NCBI GenBank assembly: GCA_000702245.1
Contig: JNKY01000016.1
Span: 163,068-227,067, forward strand
DNA from: Lachnospiraceae bacterium C6A11
GTDB taxonomy: Bacteria; Bacillota; Clostridia; Lachnospirales; Lachnospiraceae
Direction: 5' to 3'
Length of the DNA: 64,000 nucleotides
Part shown: positions 51,643 to 59,463 of the stretch, one piece after another
How positions within the stretch are numbered: position 1 is the stretch's first letter
How the letters are laid out: every line of letters starts with the position of its first letter
Notes under the pieces: generated by a model
Told to the model about the DNA's origin: nothing
What the model saw: the letters and a program-made list of their open reading frames with translations, nothing else
Databases searched by the model: none
Translations under genes and position numbers: made by a program

Positions 51643-53637
51643 ATGAAACAAGAAAGCCAGAAAACAATCCCGGATTTTGATATAAATCCGGAAGATTTTG
51701 ATTGTCCGGAAGGATATCATAAATTTTCTGAAGAGTATAATGAAAGAAAAAGACTGATACTAAAAAAGATTTCCAGAAAGAAGGAAGTTAGGTTCAGAAT
51801 ATTAAGACTAGCTGTAGCGATGTGCCTGGTTCTTGTGGGTACACCGGTTGTTGTTAATGCGGCAACAAAGGGGGATTTATTTGCAAGGCTATTTGGAAGT
51901 AAAGGACATAGAAATGTTGAGGTTCATACAGAGGTGTTCGTGGATGACAAATACGGATTAGAAATACCTATAACTTATCCTGAAAGAGAATATGTTGAGG
52001 TAGATCAGGAGAAGGCTGCGGAGCTGCTGAAGGAGGATGAACAGTTTGAACCTTATTCCTTTACGACAAGAGGAGGAACAACTATTACGGTGGACTATGT
52101 TGTGTCCGATGGCAATGCGGCGGTTCTTTCGATGATTCTTGAAAATAAAGATGGACTTGAGGGATTTGTATATGATCAATTGAATAATGAATCAAAAGGT
52201 GCGTGGTTTTCAAATGATTCACGTCTGAGTATCACTATCGGAAGTGGTCAGCTGATATATGTGGATATTGATAATTCAACACCTGAGAGGGCTGTTTGTT
52301 ATGTGTATTCGGCACTTGCGTATTCGGATTATGAAGGGAGAAGAAGCTTCCCAATCAGCATAATAGAGTATCCTTGTTCAAAGGGAGAATTCTTTGGATA
52401 TGAAGGATATCAGAACACATATCCGGAGGGCAAACCGGAGAAACGCGAAAACACACAAACAGAAAGACATGATTTTTTAGTGTCAGAGCTTCAGGATAAG
52501 GCAAGTTTTTCGGGCGCTGAAGGAGAAATAGAAATATCGCCTATTTCAATGAAGGTGGCTTTTTATGAACAGACCCATATGGACAATACATATTCGGTAA
52601 GGATAGCTTATAGGGACGGGACAGAGTATGACGTCTGGGAAAGAAGTTGGCCGGATCATGAAAATGATAAATACATTGATAATACAGGATATATAATTGG
52701 TGACGGATATGGCGGTGGTGATCTATACATATTTAATCGCCTTGTAGACGTGGATGGTATTGAGGCGATATATATTAATGATGTTGAATACACAAGATGT
52801 GTGGAAGGGCAGCAAGATAAGGGCGAACTGAGTGAAGCCAAAGAAATTGATGATAAAAACGAAGCGTACGTGAAACTTGAAGATATAGCTGTAGATGATA
52901 ATCGGGACTATCCATACATCATTGATAATGATTACAAGATAGAAATGGTATCTTATGAAATAATACCGGTAGGAGAATTGAATGATCATCCGGAGTATAG
53001 TGTAGAGGATTATAGCTTTGGCATCGATGAATCGGGGTATGAAGGAAAGTTTTTCTTTGATCGAATAGGTATTTCCAAGGAATCAGATGTGACATATAGA
53101 CTATATGGACCAGAGTCGTATAATATGTTTGATCCTGCTGCGGGGGAAATGGATTTTGATGATTATATGACGATTTATGCCAACAATCAGGAAGAAGTTG
53201 ATATGTATATAGAAAAGAACAAATTCTACTATAATGCTGACACTGATTATTATTTTGTAAGGATGAGGATAACGAATTCATCTGGACAGAAGAAAGATGA
53301 TAAATACAATATTTCCTCAATTCAGGTGGTCCTTTCAGATGGGAATGGAGGATATCTTATATCAGGCGGAGCTGGTTATGTACAGGGCTCTTCAACAACT
53401 ATTGATTCGGCACACATCATGTCCTTCTATGAATTGGATATTGAACCGGGAGAATCTAAGGTGGTGACAGTGGGGTTCCCTGTATTTTATGACGAGAGAA
53501 GAGGTAAGGTTCTACAGGATAAAAATGGATATACAGCATATGTAGGAAAAAATCCTTATGAGCTGGTAAATAGTGGCGCTAATCCTGAGGATAGTCAGGA
53601 TATGGTTTCTCTTGATAATGTGGTATATGGCAAATAA
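51643..53637 (+). CDS. DUF4179-like membrane anti-sigma protein (cassette 2)
   Basis: A 664-residue protein with a short cytoplasmic N-terminus, one membrane helix at about residues 48-70 (LRLAVAMCLVLVGTPVVVNA) and a large outside part with DUF4179-like pattern, Tyr/Asp/Glu-rich. Base composition is more AT-rich than cassette 1. Coupling to an ECF gene and the single helix suggest an anti-sigma role in which the outer domain senses a signal. I see no protease or ligand motif in it. Family recall is moderate. Confidence 0.72.
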   Translation: MKQESQKTIPDFDINPEDFDCPEGYHKFSEEYNERKRLILKKISRKKEVRFRILRLAVAMCLVLVGTPVVVNAATKGDLFARLFGSKGHRNVEVHTEVFVDDKYGLEIPITYPEREYVEVDQEKAAELLKEDEQFEPYSFTTRGGTTITVDYVVSDGNAAVLSMILENKDGLEGFVYDQLNNESKGAWFSNDSRLSITIGSGQLIYVDIDNSTPERAVCYVYSALAYSDYEGRRSFPISIIEYPCSKGEFFGYEGYQNTYPEGKPEKRENTQTERHDFLVSELQDKASFSGAEGEIEISPISMKVAFYEQTHMDNTYSVRIAYRDGTEYDVWERSWPDHENDKYIDNTGYIIGDGYGGGDLYIFNRLVDVDGIEAIYINDVEYTRCVEGQQDKGELSEAKEIDDKNEAYVKLEDIAVDDNRDYPYIIDNDYKIEMVSYEIIPVGELNDHPEYSVEDYSFGIDESGYEGKFFFDRIGISKESDVTYRLYGPESYNMFDPAAGEMDFDDYMTIYANNQEEVDMYIEKNKFYYNADTDYYFVRMRITNSSGQKKDDKYNISSIQVVLSDGNGGYLISGGAGYVQGSSTTIDSAHIMSFYELDIEPGESKVVTVGFPVFYDERRGKVLQDKNGYTAYVGKNPYELVNSGANPEDSQDMVSLDNVVYGK

Positions 53638-53670
53638 ATAAGTTGAAAGCATTACCATAAAATAATACTT

Positions 53671-53760
53671 ATCCTCCGTATATATGATTAAGGACGGCAG
53701 AAAGCGGTGCGAAAGTGTGCCGCGTAAGTAGAGAATCTAATCATATTTAATACGGAGGAT
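53671..53760 (+). promoter_or_regulatory. Long-range hairpin that can sequester the serpin 2 ribosome-binding site
   Basis: ATCCTCCGTAT (53671-53681) is fully complementary to ATACGGAGGAT (53750-53760), which contains the Shine-Dalgarno sequence 6 nt before the ATG. A second stem ATGATTA (53684-53690)/TAATCAT (53738-53744) continues inward, and a third GC-rich stem (GCGGTGC/GTGCCGC-like, near 53704-53722) closes the structure. A weak TTGAAA lies at 53643-53648 but no convincing -10 follows. If the transcript starts upstream of 53671, translation should be blocked until the structure is opened. Confidence 0.7.
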
Positions 53761-53766
53761 GAATAT

Positions 53767-55146
53767 ATGTTTAATAAGAGTCTGAAAAAGGATTTTGGTA
53801 AGAAAAGTATGAAGAAGAGGGCGGCGGCACTGTTTCTGGCGGGCGCTATGATGCTGACGGCCTGTGGCAAGAGCGGCTCTGAGAAGAAGCCGGAGCAGAA
53901 TACGAATATCTCGACGGAAGTAATAAATAACGGTGAAGAGATAAGTGCTGAGACAGGACATACAACAAACCTCAGCGCAAATATGTCAAGAAACGTTGTT
54001 ACAGATCCAACAGAGAATGAGGAGCAGAGCTACATCAATGCAACGGCAAATCTTTCCTTTGAGCTTCTTAAGTATCTCGCGGTCCACGAAGAAGGAAATA
54101 TTATGATCTCGCCTGAGTCGATCGTTACAGCACTTACTATGACTGAGAACGGAGCAGGCGGAAATACACTTAATGAGATGATCCAGGTCTTCTGTCCGGA
54201 TCTTACTCTTGAGGAATATAATAAGGCGGTTGCAGGTTTCAATACAAAGCTTACAAGTACAGAGCCGAGATGTTTTGCGATGGCAAACTCGATCTGGGTA
54301 AGAAATTCCGAGGAACTGAAGATAAACAGCGGTTTCCTTCAGACAAATGTTGATTATCATAACGCTGAGTTCTTCACAGCTGATTTTGATCATCAGACAC
54401 TGACGGATGTTAACAACTGGGTGAATGATAAGACTAACGGTATGATCCCTGAAACTCTGAAGGAGCTTAATCCGGATACTCAGATGCTCCTCATAAATGC
54501 AGCTGCTTTCGAGGCTGAGTGGGCAGAGGAGTACGAGGAGAATCAGATCAAGGAAGGCGAGACCTTCACAACTGCAAAGGGGCAGGAGCAGAAGGTTACA
54601 ATGCTCAGCAGCACTGAGTCAGGATATATCGCGCTTAACGGTGGTGAAGGCTTCGTAAAATATTACAAGGGCTGTGACTACGCTTATGTTGCTATCCTTC
54701 CTGCAGAGGGTGTAAGCGCTGATGAATATCTTGCAAACCTTAAGGGTGAAGATTTTGTAAAGGCATATCAGAATAGAGACAACTCCTTAGACGTATACGT
54801 AAATATGCCTGAGTTTAAGTCTGATTACGAAACAAGCCTTGTTGAGCCATTCAAGTCTCTTGGAATGAATGAAGCCTTCAGCGACAATGCTGATTTCAGC
54901 GGTATGCTTGCATCAGGCAAGAAGGAACTTAAGATTGGCGACATCATCCACAAGACTCATATTGAGGTTGATAGAAAGGGTACCAAGGCAGCGGCTGTAA
55001 CAGTGGTTGAAATGGACAAGTGCACAGCAGTGCAGGAGACTGTATCACCTAAGTTTATCACGCTTGACAGACCTTTCGTTTATGCTATCATCGAGACCGA
55101 TACAGGACTTCCTGTATTTCTCGGAACAGTTGATTCAATCGAGTAA
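53767..55146 (+). CDS. Serpin-family protease inhibitor, lipoprotein (cassette 2)
   Basis: A 459-residue paralogue of the serpin at 49621. The lipoprotein signal ends at Cys33 (LTAC). The core runs from NLSFELLKYLAVHEEGNIM to PFVYAIIETDTGLPVFLGTV. The hinge is intact (KGTKAAAVTVVEM) while the rest of the loop (DKCTAVQETVSPK) shares almost nothing with serpin 1, so the two likely target different proteases. The ribosome site is locked in a long stem with an upstream segment. Confidence 0.93.
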   Translation: MFNKSLKKDFGKKSMKKRAAALFLAGAMMLTACGKSGSEKKPEQNTNISTEVINNGEEISAETGHTTNLSANMSRNVVTDPTENEEQSYINATANLSFELLKYLAVHEEGNIMISPESIVTALTMTENGAGGNTLNEMIQVFCPDLTLEEYNKAVAGFNTKLTSTEPRCFAMANSIWVRNSEELKINSGFLQTNVDYHNAEFFTADFDHQTLTDVNNWVNDKTNGMIPETLKELNPDTQMLLINAAAFEAEWAEEYEENQIKEGETFTTAKGQEQKVTMLSSTESGYIALNGGEGFVKYYKGCDYAYVAILPAEGVSADEYLANLKGEDFVKAYQNRDNSLDVYVNMPEFKSDYETSLVEPFKSLGMNEAFSDNADFSGMLASGKKELKIGDIIHKTHIEVDRKGTKAAAVTVVEMDKCTAVQETVSPKFITLDRPFVYAIIETDTGLPVFLGTVDSIE

Positions 55147-55210
55147 TATTTTACATACAGATCAGGAGCCCAGTGGGCTTCGTGATCCCCTCCTGCAAGA
55201 TAAAAATCAC

Positions 55211-55239
55211 TTTACGATATTAAAGCGATTTGATATAAT
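55211..55239 (+). promoter_or_regulatory. Predicted promoter for the alpha-amylase
   Basis: TTTACG (55211-55216), a 17-bp spacer and an extended -10 TGATATAAT (TATAAT at 55234-55239). The predicted start (~55246) falls inside the inverted repeat that follows. Confidence 0.7.
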
Positions 55240-55240
55240 C

Positions 55241-55278
55241 TAAAGATGACTATTATGTAAAAATGATAGTCATCTTTA
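55241..55278 (+). promoter_or_regulatory. Perfect 13-bp inverted repeat at the amylase transcription start
   Basis: TAAAGATGACTAT (55241-55253) and ATAGTCATCTTTA (55266-55278) are perfect complements around a 12-nt A-rich loop. An imperfect T-run (AATTATTTTTG) follows. It could be the serpin 2 terminator, an operator for a repressor, or both. Confidence 0.6.
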
Positions 55279-55320
55279 ATTATTTTTGAAAATAAAATCT
55301 ATTGATAGAGGAGGCACTTT

Positions 55321-56778
55321 ATGAGCGATAACGGACTTATGATGGAGTATTTTGAGTGGAATCTTCCTGATGACGGAAGTCTCTGGAAGGCAGTAGCTGA
55401 TGATGCTGCAAAGCTTAAGACTGCGGGTGTTACTGCTGTCTGGCTTCCGCCTGCATACAAGGGTGCAGCGGGTTCTGAAGATACCGGCTACAGTGTTTAC
55501 GACCTTTATGACCTCGGCGAGTTTAAGCAGAAGGGTACGGTTCGTACAAAATACGGAACCAAGAAGGAATACCTCGATGCGATCAAGGCTCTTCAGGCTA
55601 AGGGTATAAATGTTTATGCGGATATAGTCCTGAATCACAAGATGGGTGCCGACGCCGTGGAAGAGGTTGAGGCTGCTGAGTTCAATAATCTGAACCGTTA
55701 TCAGATGATCGGCGATACAAGAACGATAGGCGCCTGGACCAAGTTCACCTTCCCGGGAAGAAAAGGAAAATATTCGAAGTTCACCTGGAACTGGAAGCAT
55801 TTCGACGGTATTGACTGGGATCAGGAGAACCTGAAGAAGTCCCTCTTCAAGTTTGCCGGCAAGGAATGGAACGAGGGTGTTGATTCAAGTGCTAACGGCA
55901 ACTATGACTATCTCATGGGTGCCGATATTGACTTTAGTAACCGCGAGGTATACGAGGAGCTTCTTGCATGGGGCAAATGGTATATCGAGACGACCGGAGT
56001 TGACGGCCTCAGACTTGATGCTGTAAAGCATATTCCTGCCGCCTTTTATCGCGACTGGCTCTTCAGCCTGCGTGAGGAGACGCACAAGGAGCTCTTTACA
56101 GTTGGTGAATACTGGCATTGGAACAGGAATCTTCTTGAGAAATACCTTGAAGACATCAAGACTCCTGCATCACTTTTCGATGTTCCGCTTCACTTCAGCC
56201 TTCACAACTGCTCGAAGGCACACGGAAACTTCGACCTCAGAAGAATATTTGATGGATCGCTTGTTCAGAGCAGTCCGCTTTCAGCAGTAACCTTCGTAGA
56301 TAATCATGATTCACAGCCGGGCGGAGCTCTTGAATCATGGGTTGAGGATTGGTTTAAGCCTATGGCTTATGCGCTCATTCTTCTCAGAGCACAGGGTTAT
56401 CCATGCGTATTTTACGGAGATTATAAGGGCATACCTCATGACAAGATCAAGTCTAAGAAGACTATGCTCGACAAGCTTATGAAGCTTAGAAAGACCAAGT
56501 CTTACGGCCCTCAGCATGATTATATCGACGATCCGAACTGCATCGGTTGGACAAGAGAGGGCGATGATGAGCATAAGGATTCCGGACTCGCTGTTGTTAT
56601 TTCTGATGGTACAGGCGGAACAAAGCGTATGTACATCGGAAGGCAGTTTGCGGGCGCTCACTTCTCTGATGTGATGGGTAATGCAAAATACAATATCAAG
56701 ATAGATGATGAAGGCTTCGGCAATTTCTATGTTAACAGAGATGCGGTAGCCGTATGGGTTCGCAAGGAGCCTAAATAA
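55321..56778 (+). CDS. Cytoplasmic alpha-amylase, GH13 (subfamily 5-like)
   Basis: A 485-residue alpha-amylase with no signal peptide, so it should act on intracellular alpha-glucans such as glycogen or imported maltodextrins. GH13 regions are VYADIVLNHKMG (I), GLRLDAVKH with nucleophile Asp233 (II), FTVGEYW with acid/base Glu263 (III) and FVDNHDSQPG with Asp330 (IV). The domain B stretch has the inserted Trp-rich loop typical of bacterial liquefying enzymes. Length fits the family. GAGGAGG precedes the ATG. No other starch genes adjoin it. Confidence 0.95.
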   Translation: MSDNGLMMEYFEWNLPDDGSLWKAVADDAAKLKTAGVTAVWLPPAYKGAAGSEDTGYSVYDLYDLGEFKQKGTVRTKYGTKKEYLDAIKALQAKGINVYADIVLNHKMGADAVEEVEAAEFNNLNRYQMIGDTRTIGAWTKFTFPGRKGKYSKFTWNWKHFDGIDWDQENLKKSLFKFAGKEWNEGVDSSANGNYDYLMGADIDFSNREVYEELLAWGKWYIETTGVDGLRLDAVKHIPAAFYRDWLFSLREETHKELFTVGEYWHWNRNLLEKYLEDIKTPASLFDVPLHFSLHNCSKAHGNFDLRRIFDGSLVQSSPLSAVTFVDNHDSQPGGALESWVEDWFKPMAYALILLRAQGYPCVFYGDYKGIPHDKIKSKKTMLDKLMKLRKTKSYGPQHDYIDDPNCIGWTREGDDEHKDSGLAVVISDGTGGTKRMYIGRQFAGAHFSDVMGNAKYNIKIDDEGFGNFYVNRDAVAVWVRKEPK

Positions 56779-56792
56779 AACAGGGGAAGATA

Positions 56793-57089
56793 ATGGAAAG
56801 AACTATCAGAACAAAAGCTGTGGACGAGCTTTTTGATGCGATAATGTCCCTGGAAAATAAAGAAGAGTTTTACCAGTTTTTTGAGGATATATGCACGACC
56901 AATGAGGTGGTCTCCATCGCACAGAGACTTGAGGTTGCGCGTATGCTCCACGAAAACAGGACATATATTGAAATAGCCAAGGAGACCGGGGCGTCGACTG
57001 CTACTATAAGCAGGGTCAACAGATCGCTTAATTACGGCAACGGAAGCTACGAATATATATTTGACAGGCTTAATAAAAAGTCTGAGTGA
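56793..57089 (+). CDS. TrpR-like regulator of the YerC/YecD family
   Basis: A 98-residue protein matching the YerC/YecD group of TrpR-like helix-turn-helix proteins: ELFDAIMSLENKEEFYQFF then DICTTNEVVSIAQRLEVARML and the HTH EIAKETGASTATISRVNRSL. The target and effector are unknown. It starts 14 bp after the amylase, so the two are probably co-transcribed. The start of the CNNM gene follows after 46 bp. Confidence 0.92.
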   Translation: MERTIRTKAVDELFDAIMSLENKEEFYQFFEDICTTNEVVSIAQRLEVARMLHENRTYIEIAKETGASTATISRVNRSLNYGNGSYEYIFDRLNKKSE

Positions 57090-57135
57090 AGGAATTAACC
57101 GGTCCGCGAAGGCGGACTTACAATGGAGGATGTTT

Positions 57136-58422
57136 ATGGATCCTGACGCCACGGTGAAGCTGGTCGTCCTTATAGTTCTTCTGATACTTTCAGGAGTTTT
57201 TTCGTCGGCAGAAACTGCGCTTACTACAGTCAATCTGAATAAGCTCAGGGCACTGGCGGATGAGGGCAGCAAAAGGGCGGCCAAGGTTTTGAAGTTGAGA
57301 GAATCATCTTCGAAGCTGCTCACAACGGTTCTTATCGGAAATAATATAGTCAATCTTTCAGCCTCGGCGCTTGCGACAACGTTCTGCACCGAGGTCTTCG
57401 GAAGTGTTTACATTGGTATAGCAACGGGTATACTTACTCTTGTGGTGCTCATCTTCGGCGAGATAACTCCGAAGACTCTGGCAACACTTTACAGCACGAG
57501 GCTTTCACTCATATTTGCATATCCGGTTGCATTTCTTATGCTCATTTTTACACCGCTCATCTGGATACTGAACGGTATCACGACGGTTATCTTCAAGATC
57601 CTCAGGGTGGACCCGAATAAGAAGGAGCATATGACTGAGAGCGAGCTCAGGACCATAGTTGATGTTAGTCATGAGGACGGTGTAATCGAAACGGATGAGA
57701 GGGAAATGATCACGAATGTGGTTGATTTCGGCGAAGTTGTTTCGAAGGATATCATGATACCGCGAGCCGATATGGTATGTATCGATTGCAGTGCAAGCTA
57801 TGACGAGCTGCTTAAGCTCATAAGAGAGGAGAATTTCTCGAGGATTCCGGTCTACAGGAAGACAAGGGATCATATCGTGGGAATACTCAATGTGAAGGAT
57901 GTTCTTCTTATGAATGATGAAGAGAAGAAGAGCTTCACGATAGAGAAGGTCATGAGAAAACCGGTATTTGTTTATGAATACCAGCACACGGCGAAAATAT
58001 TTGCCGGGATGAAGACTTCCTCAGCGACGATGTGTATAGTTATCGACGAATACGGTCTTACGGCGGGACTTATCACGATGGAGGACCTCTTAGAGGAGAT
58101 AGTCGGTGACATACGTGATGAATACGATACCTACGAGGATGACCTGATAAGGAACCTCGGGGATGACCGGTACGATATAGATGCATCGGTCAAGATAGAT
58201 GATGTTAATGATGCGATCGGAACAGAGATTGAGTCCGAGGATTACGATTCGATCGGCGGCTATGTTATCGAGCTGCTGGACGGAATACCGAAGCAGGGCG
58301 ATGAGGTTACTGACGGAAAGGTCTGGCTTAAGGTCACAAGCGCTGAGAAGAACAGGGCTGTGAGAGTTGAGCTGAAGGTGCTTCCGAAGAAGGATGACGA
58401 GTCGGACAGCGATGCGGAGTGA
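57136..58422 (+). CDS. CNNM/CorC (HlyC) family transporter-associated protein
   Basis: A 428-residue membrane protein. I start at ATG 57136, 6 nt after GGAGGA; an ATG at 57130 lies right against it. The DUF21/CNNM domain has helices at about 6-26, 60-85, 95-115 and 125-150, with the conserved SAETALTTVN near residues 22-31 and GEITPKTLA. Two CBS domains (about 205-325) contain MIPRADMVCI and FSRIPVYRKTRDHIVGIL, followed by a CorC/HlyC C-terminal domain. Members are linked to Mg2+ or Co2+ handling. Confidence 0.93.
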   Translation: MDPDATVKLVVLIVLLILSGVFSSAETALTTVNLNKLRALADEGSKRAAKVLKLRESSSKLLTTVLIGNNIVNLSASALATTFCTEVFGSVYIGIATGILTLVVLIFGEITPKTLATLYSTRLSLIFAYPVAFLMLIFTPLIWILNGITTVIFKILRVDPNKKEHMTESELRTIVDVSHEDGVIETDEREMITNVVDFGEVVSKDIMIPRADMVCIDCSASYDELLKLIREENFSRIPVYRKTRDHIVGILNVKDVLLMNDEEKKSFTIEKVMRKPVFVYEYQHTAKIFAGMKTSSATMCIVIDEYGLTAGLITMEDLLEEIVGDIRDEYDTYEDDLIRNLGDDRYDIDASVKIDDVNDAIGTEIESEDYDSIGGYVIELLDGIPKQGDEVTDGKVWLKVTSAEKNRAVRVELKVLPKKDDESDSDAE

Positions 58423-58488
58423 TGACGTTATGCCAAGAAAGCTGAGTGGTCATAAATCGTGATAAATACATGGAGAGTTGCAGGAAAT

Positions 58489-59397
58489 ATGGACGAGAAA
58501 GACAGACTGAGTGAACTTAAAAATGAAATAAGAGAGCTGATCAGGCTGAATTTCGTTCTGCCTGAGGATATACCGGATATCGAGCTGTATATGGACCAGG
58601 TGACAAGGTTTATGGACACGCATCTGCATAGAAACAGCAGGGGTGACGGAAGTGAGGATAAGCCGCTCACCAAGACGATGATCAATAATTACATCAAGAA
58701 TAAGCTCCTTCCTCCACCGGAGAAGAAGAGGTATACGAAAGAGCATATCATCATGCTTATTTCCATATATTATCTGAAGAACTTTATCTCCATCAGCGAT
58801 ATACAGAAGATGCTTGGGCCTATGACTGAAAAATACTTCGATAAGAAGGATGAGAAGGGAAGAGGTCTTTTGGAAATATACGAGGAAATATTTGAACTCG
58901 GAAGGAGACAGTATTTTAATATTGAAAACAGCATACTCAGAGCGAAGGAGATCACGGATCTGAAGATGGCTGATGAGGATGAATATCTGAATAAGCTTGT
59001 ATTTATATATATGCTGGCTTATGATATCTACGGCAAGAAGCGCCTTATGGAGCAGCTGATAGATGAGATAGATGAGGCGGAGATGCTTAAGGCTGAGGCT
59101 GACGGAAAGAAAACAAGGAAGAAGCCTGCGGCTAAGAGCAAGGCGGCTGCAAAGGGTAAAACGGCTGCGGCGTCGAAGGGTAAGGCTGGAACAGCCAAGA
59201 GTAAGGCGGCTGAGAAGAAACCGGATACAAAAGCAACCGCAGCGAAGGCCAAGGCGGCTGAAAAGAAGCTGACGGCGAAAACGGCCGAGAAGAAGCCTGC
59301 AGCAAAAACTACTGCCAAGTCTGCAGCGGCGGGAAAAACCACTGCAGCAAAGGGAGCTTCTACGGATAAGACGGGAACACGCGGCAAGAAGGCGTGA
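58489..59397 (+). CDS. DUF1836 protein with histone H1-like C-terminal tail
   Basis: A 302-residue protein. The first ~200 residues match DUF1836, a MerR-like DNA-binding domain in Clostridia, with KTMINNYIKNKLLPPPEKKRY typical of its HTH region. From about residue 205 to the end it is almost only Lys, Ala, Thr and Ser (for example AAKSKAAAKGKTAA), like histone H1 or AlgP tails. The tail should bind DNA or RNA non-specifically. ATG 58489 gives MDEKDRLSE; a GTG at 58459 is an alternative. The repeat-rich tail DNA is GC-richer than its flanks. Confidence 0.82.
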   Translation: MDEKDRLSELKNEIRELIRLNFVLPEDIPDIELYMDQVTRFMDTHLHRNSRGDGSEDKPLTKTMINNYIKNKLLPPPEKKRYTKEHIIMLISIYYLKNFISISDIQKMLGPMTEKYFDKKDEKGRGLLEIYEEIFELGRRQYFNIENSILRAKEITDLKMADEDEYLNKLVFIYMLAYDIYGKKRLMEQLIDEIDEAEMLKAEADGKKTRKKPAAKSKAAAKGKTAAASKGKAGTAKSKAAEKKPDTKATAAKAKAAEKKLTAKTAEKKPAAKTTAKSAAAGKTTAAKGASTDKTGTRGKKA

Positions 59398-59463
59398 CGG
59401 GGTATTTGGAAAAGATATTTAATGTATTTAGGGCGGAAATAGAAAAAGAAAAGGATAGTAAAA

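Noticed and set aside
59085..59397. Repetitive DNA in the Lys/Ala tail as a CRISPR or satellite array
   Set aside because: Units are irregular and explained by codon repetition in a coding tail.
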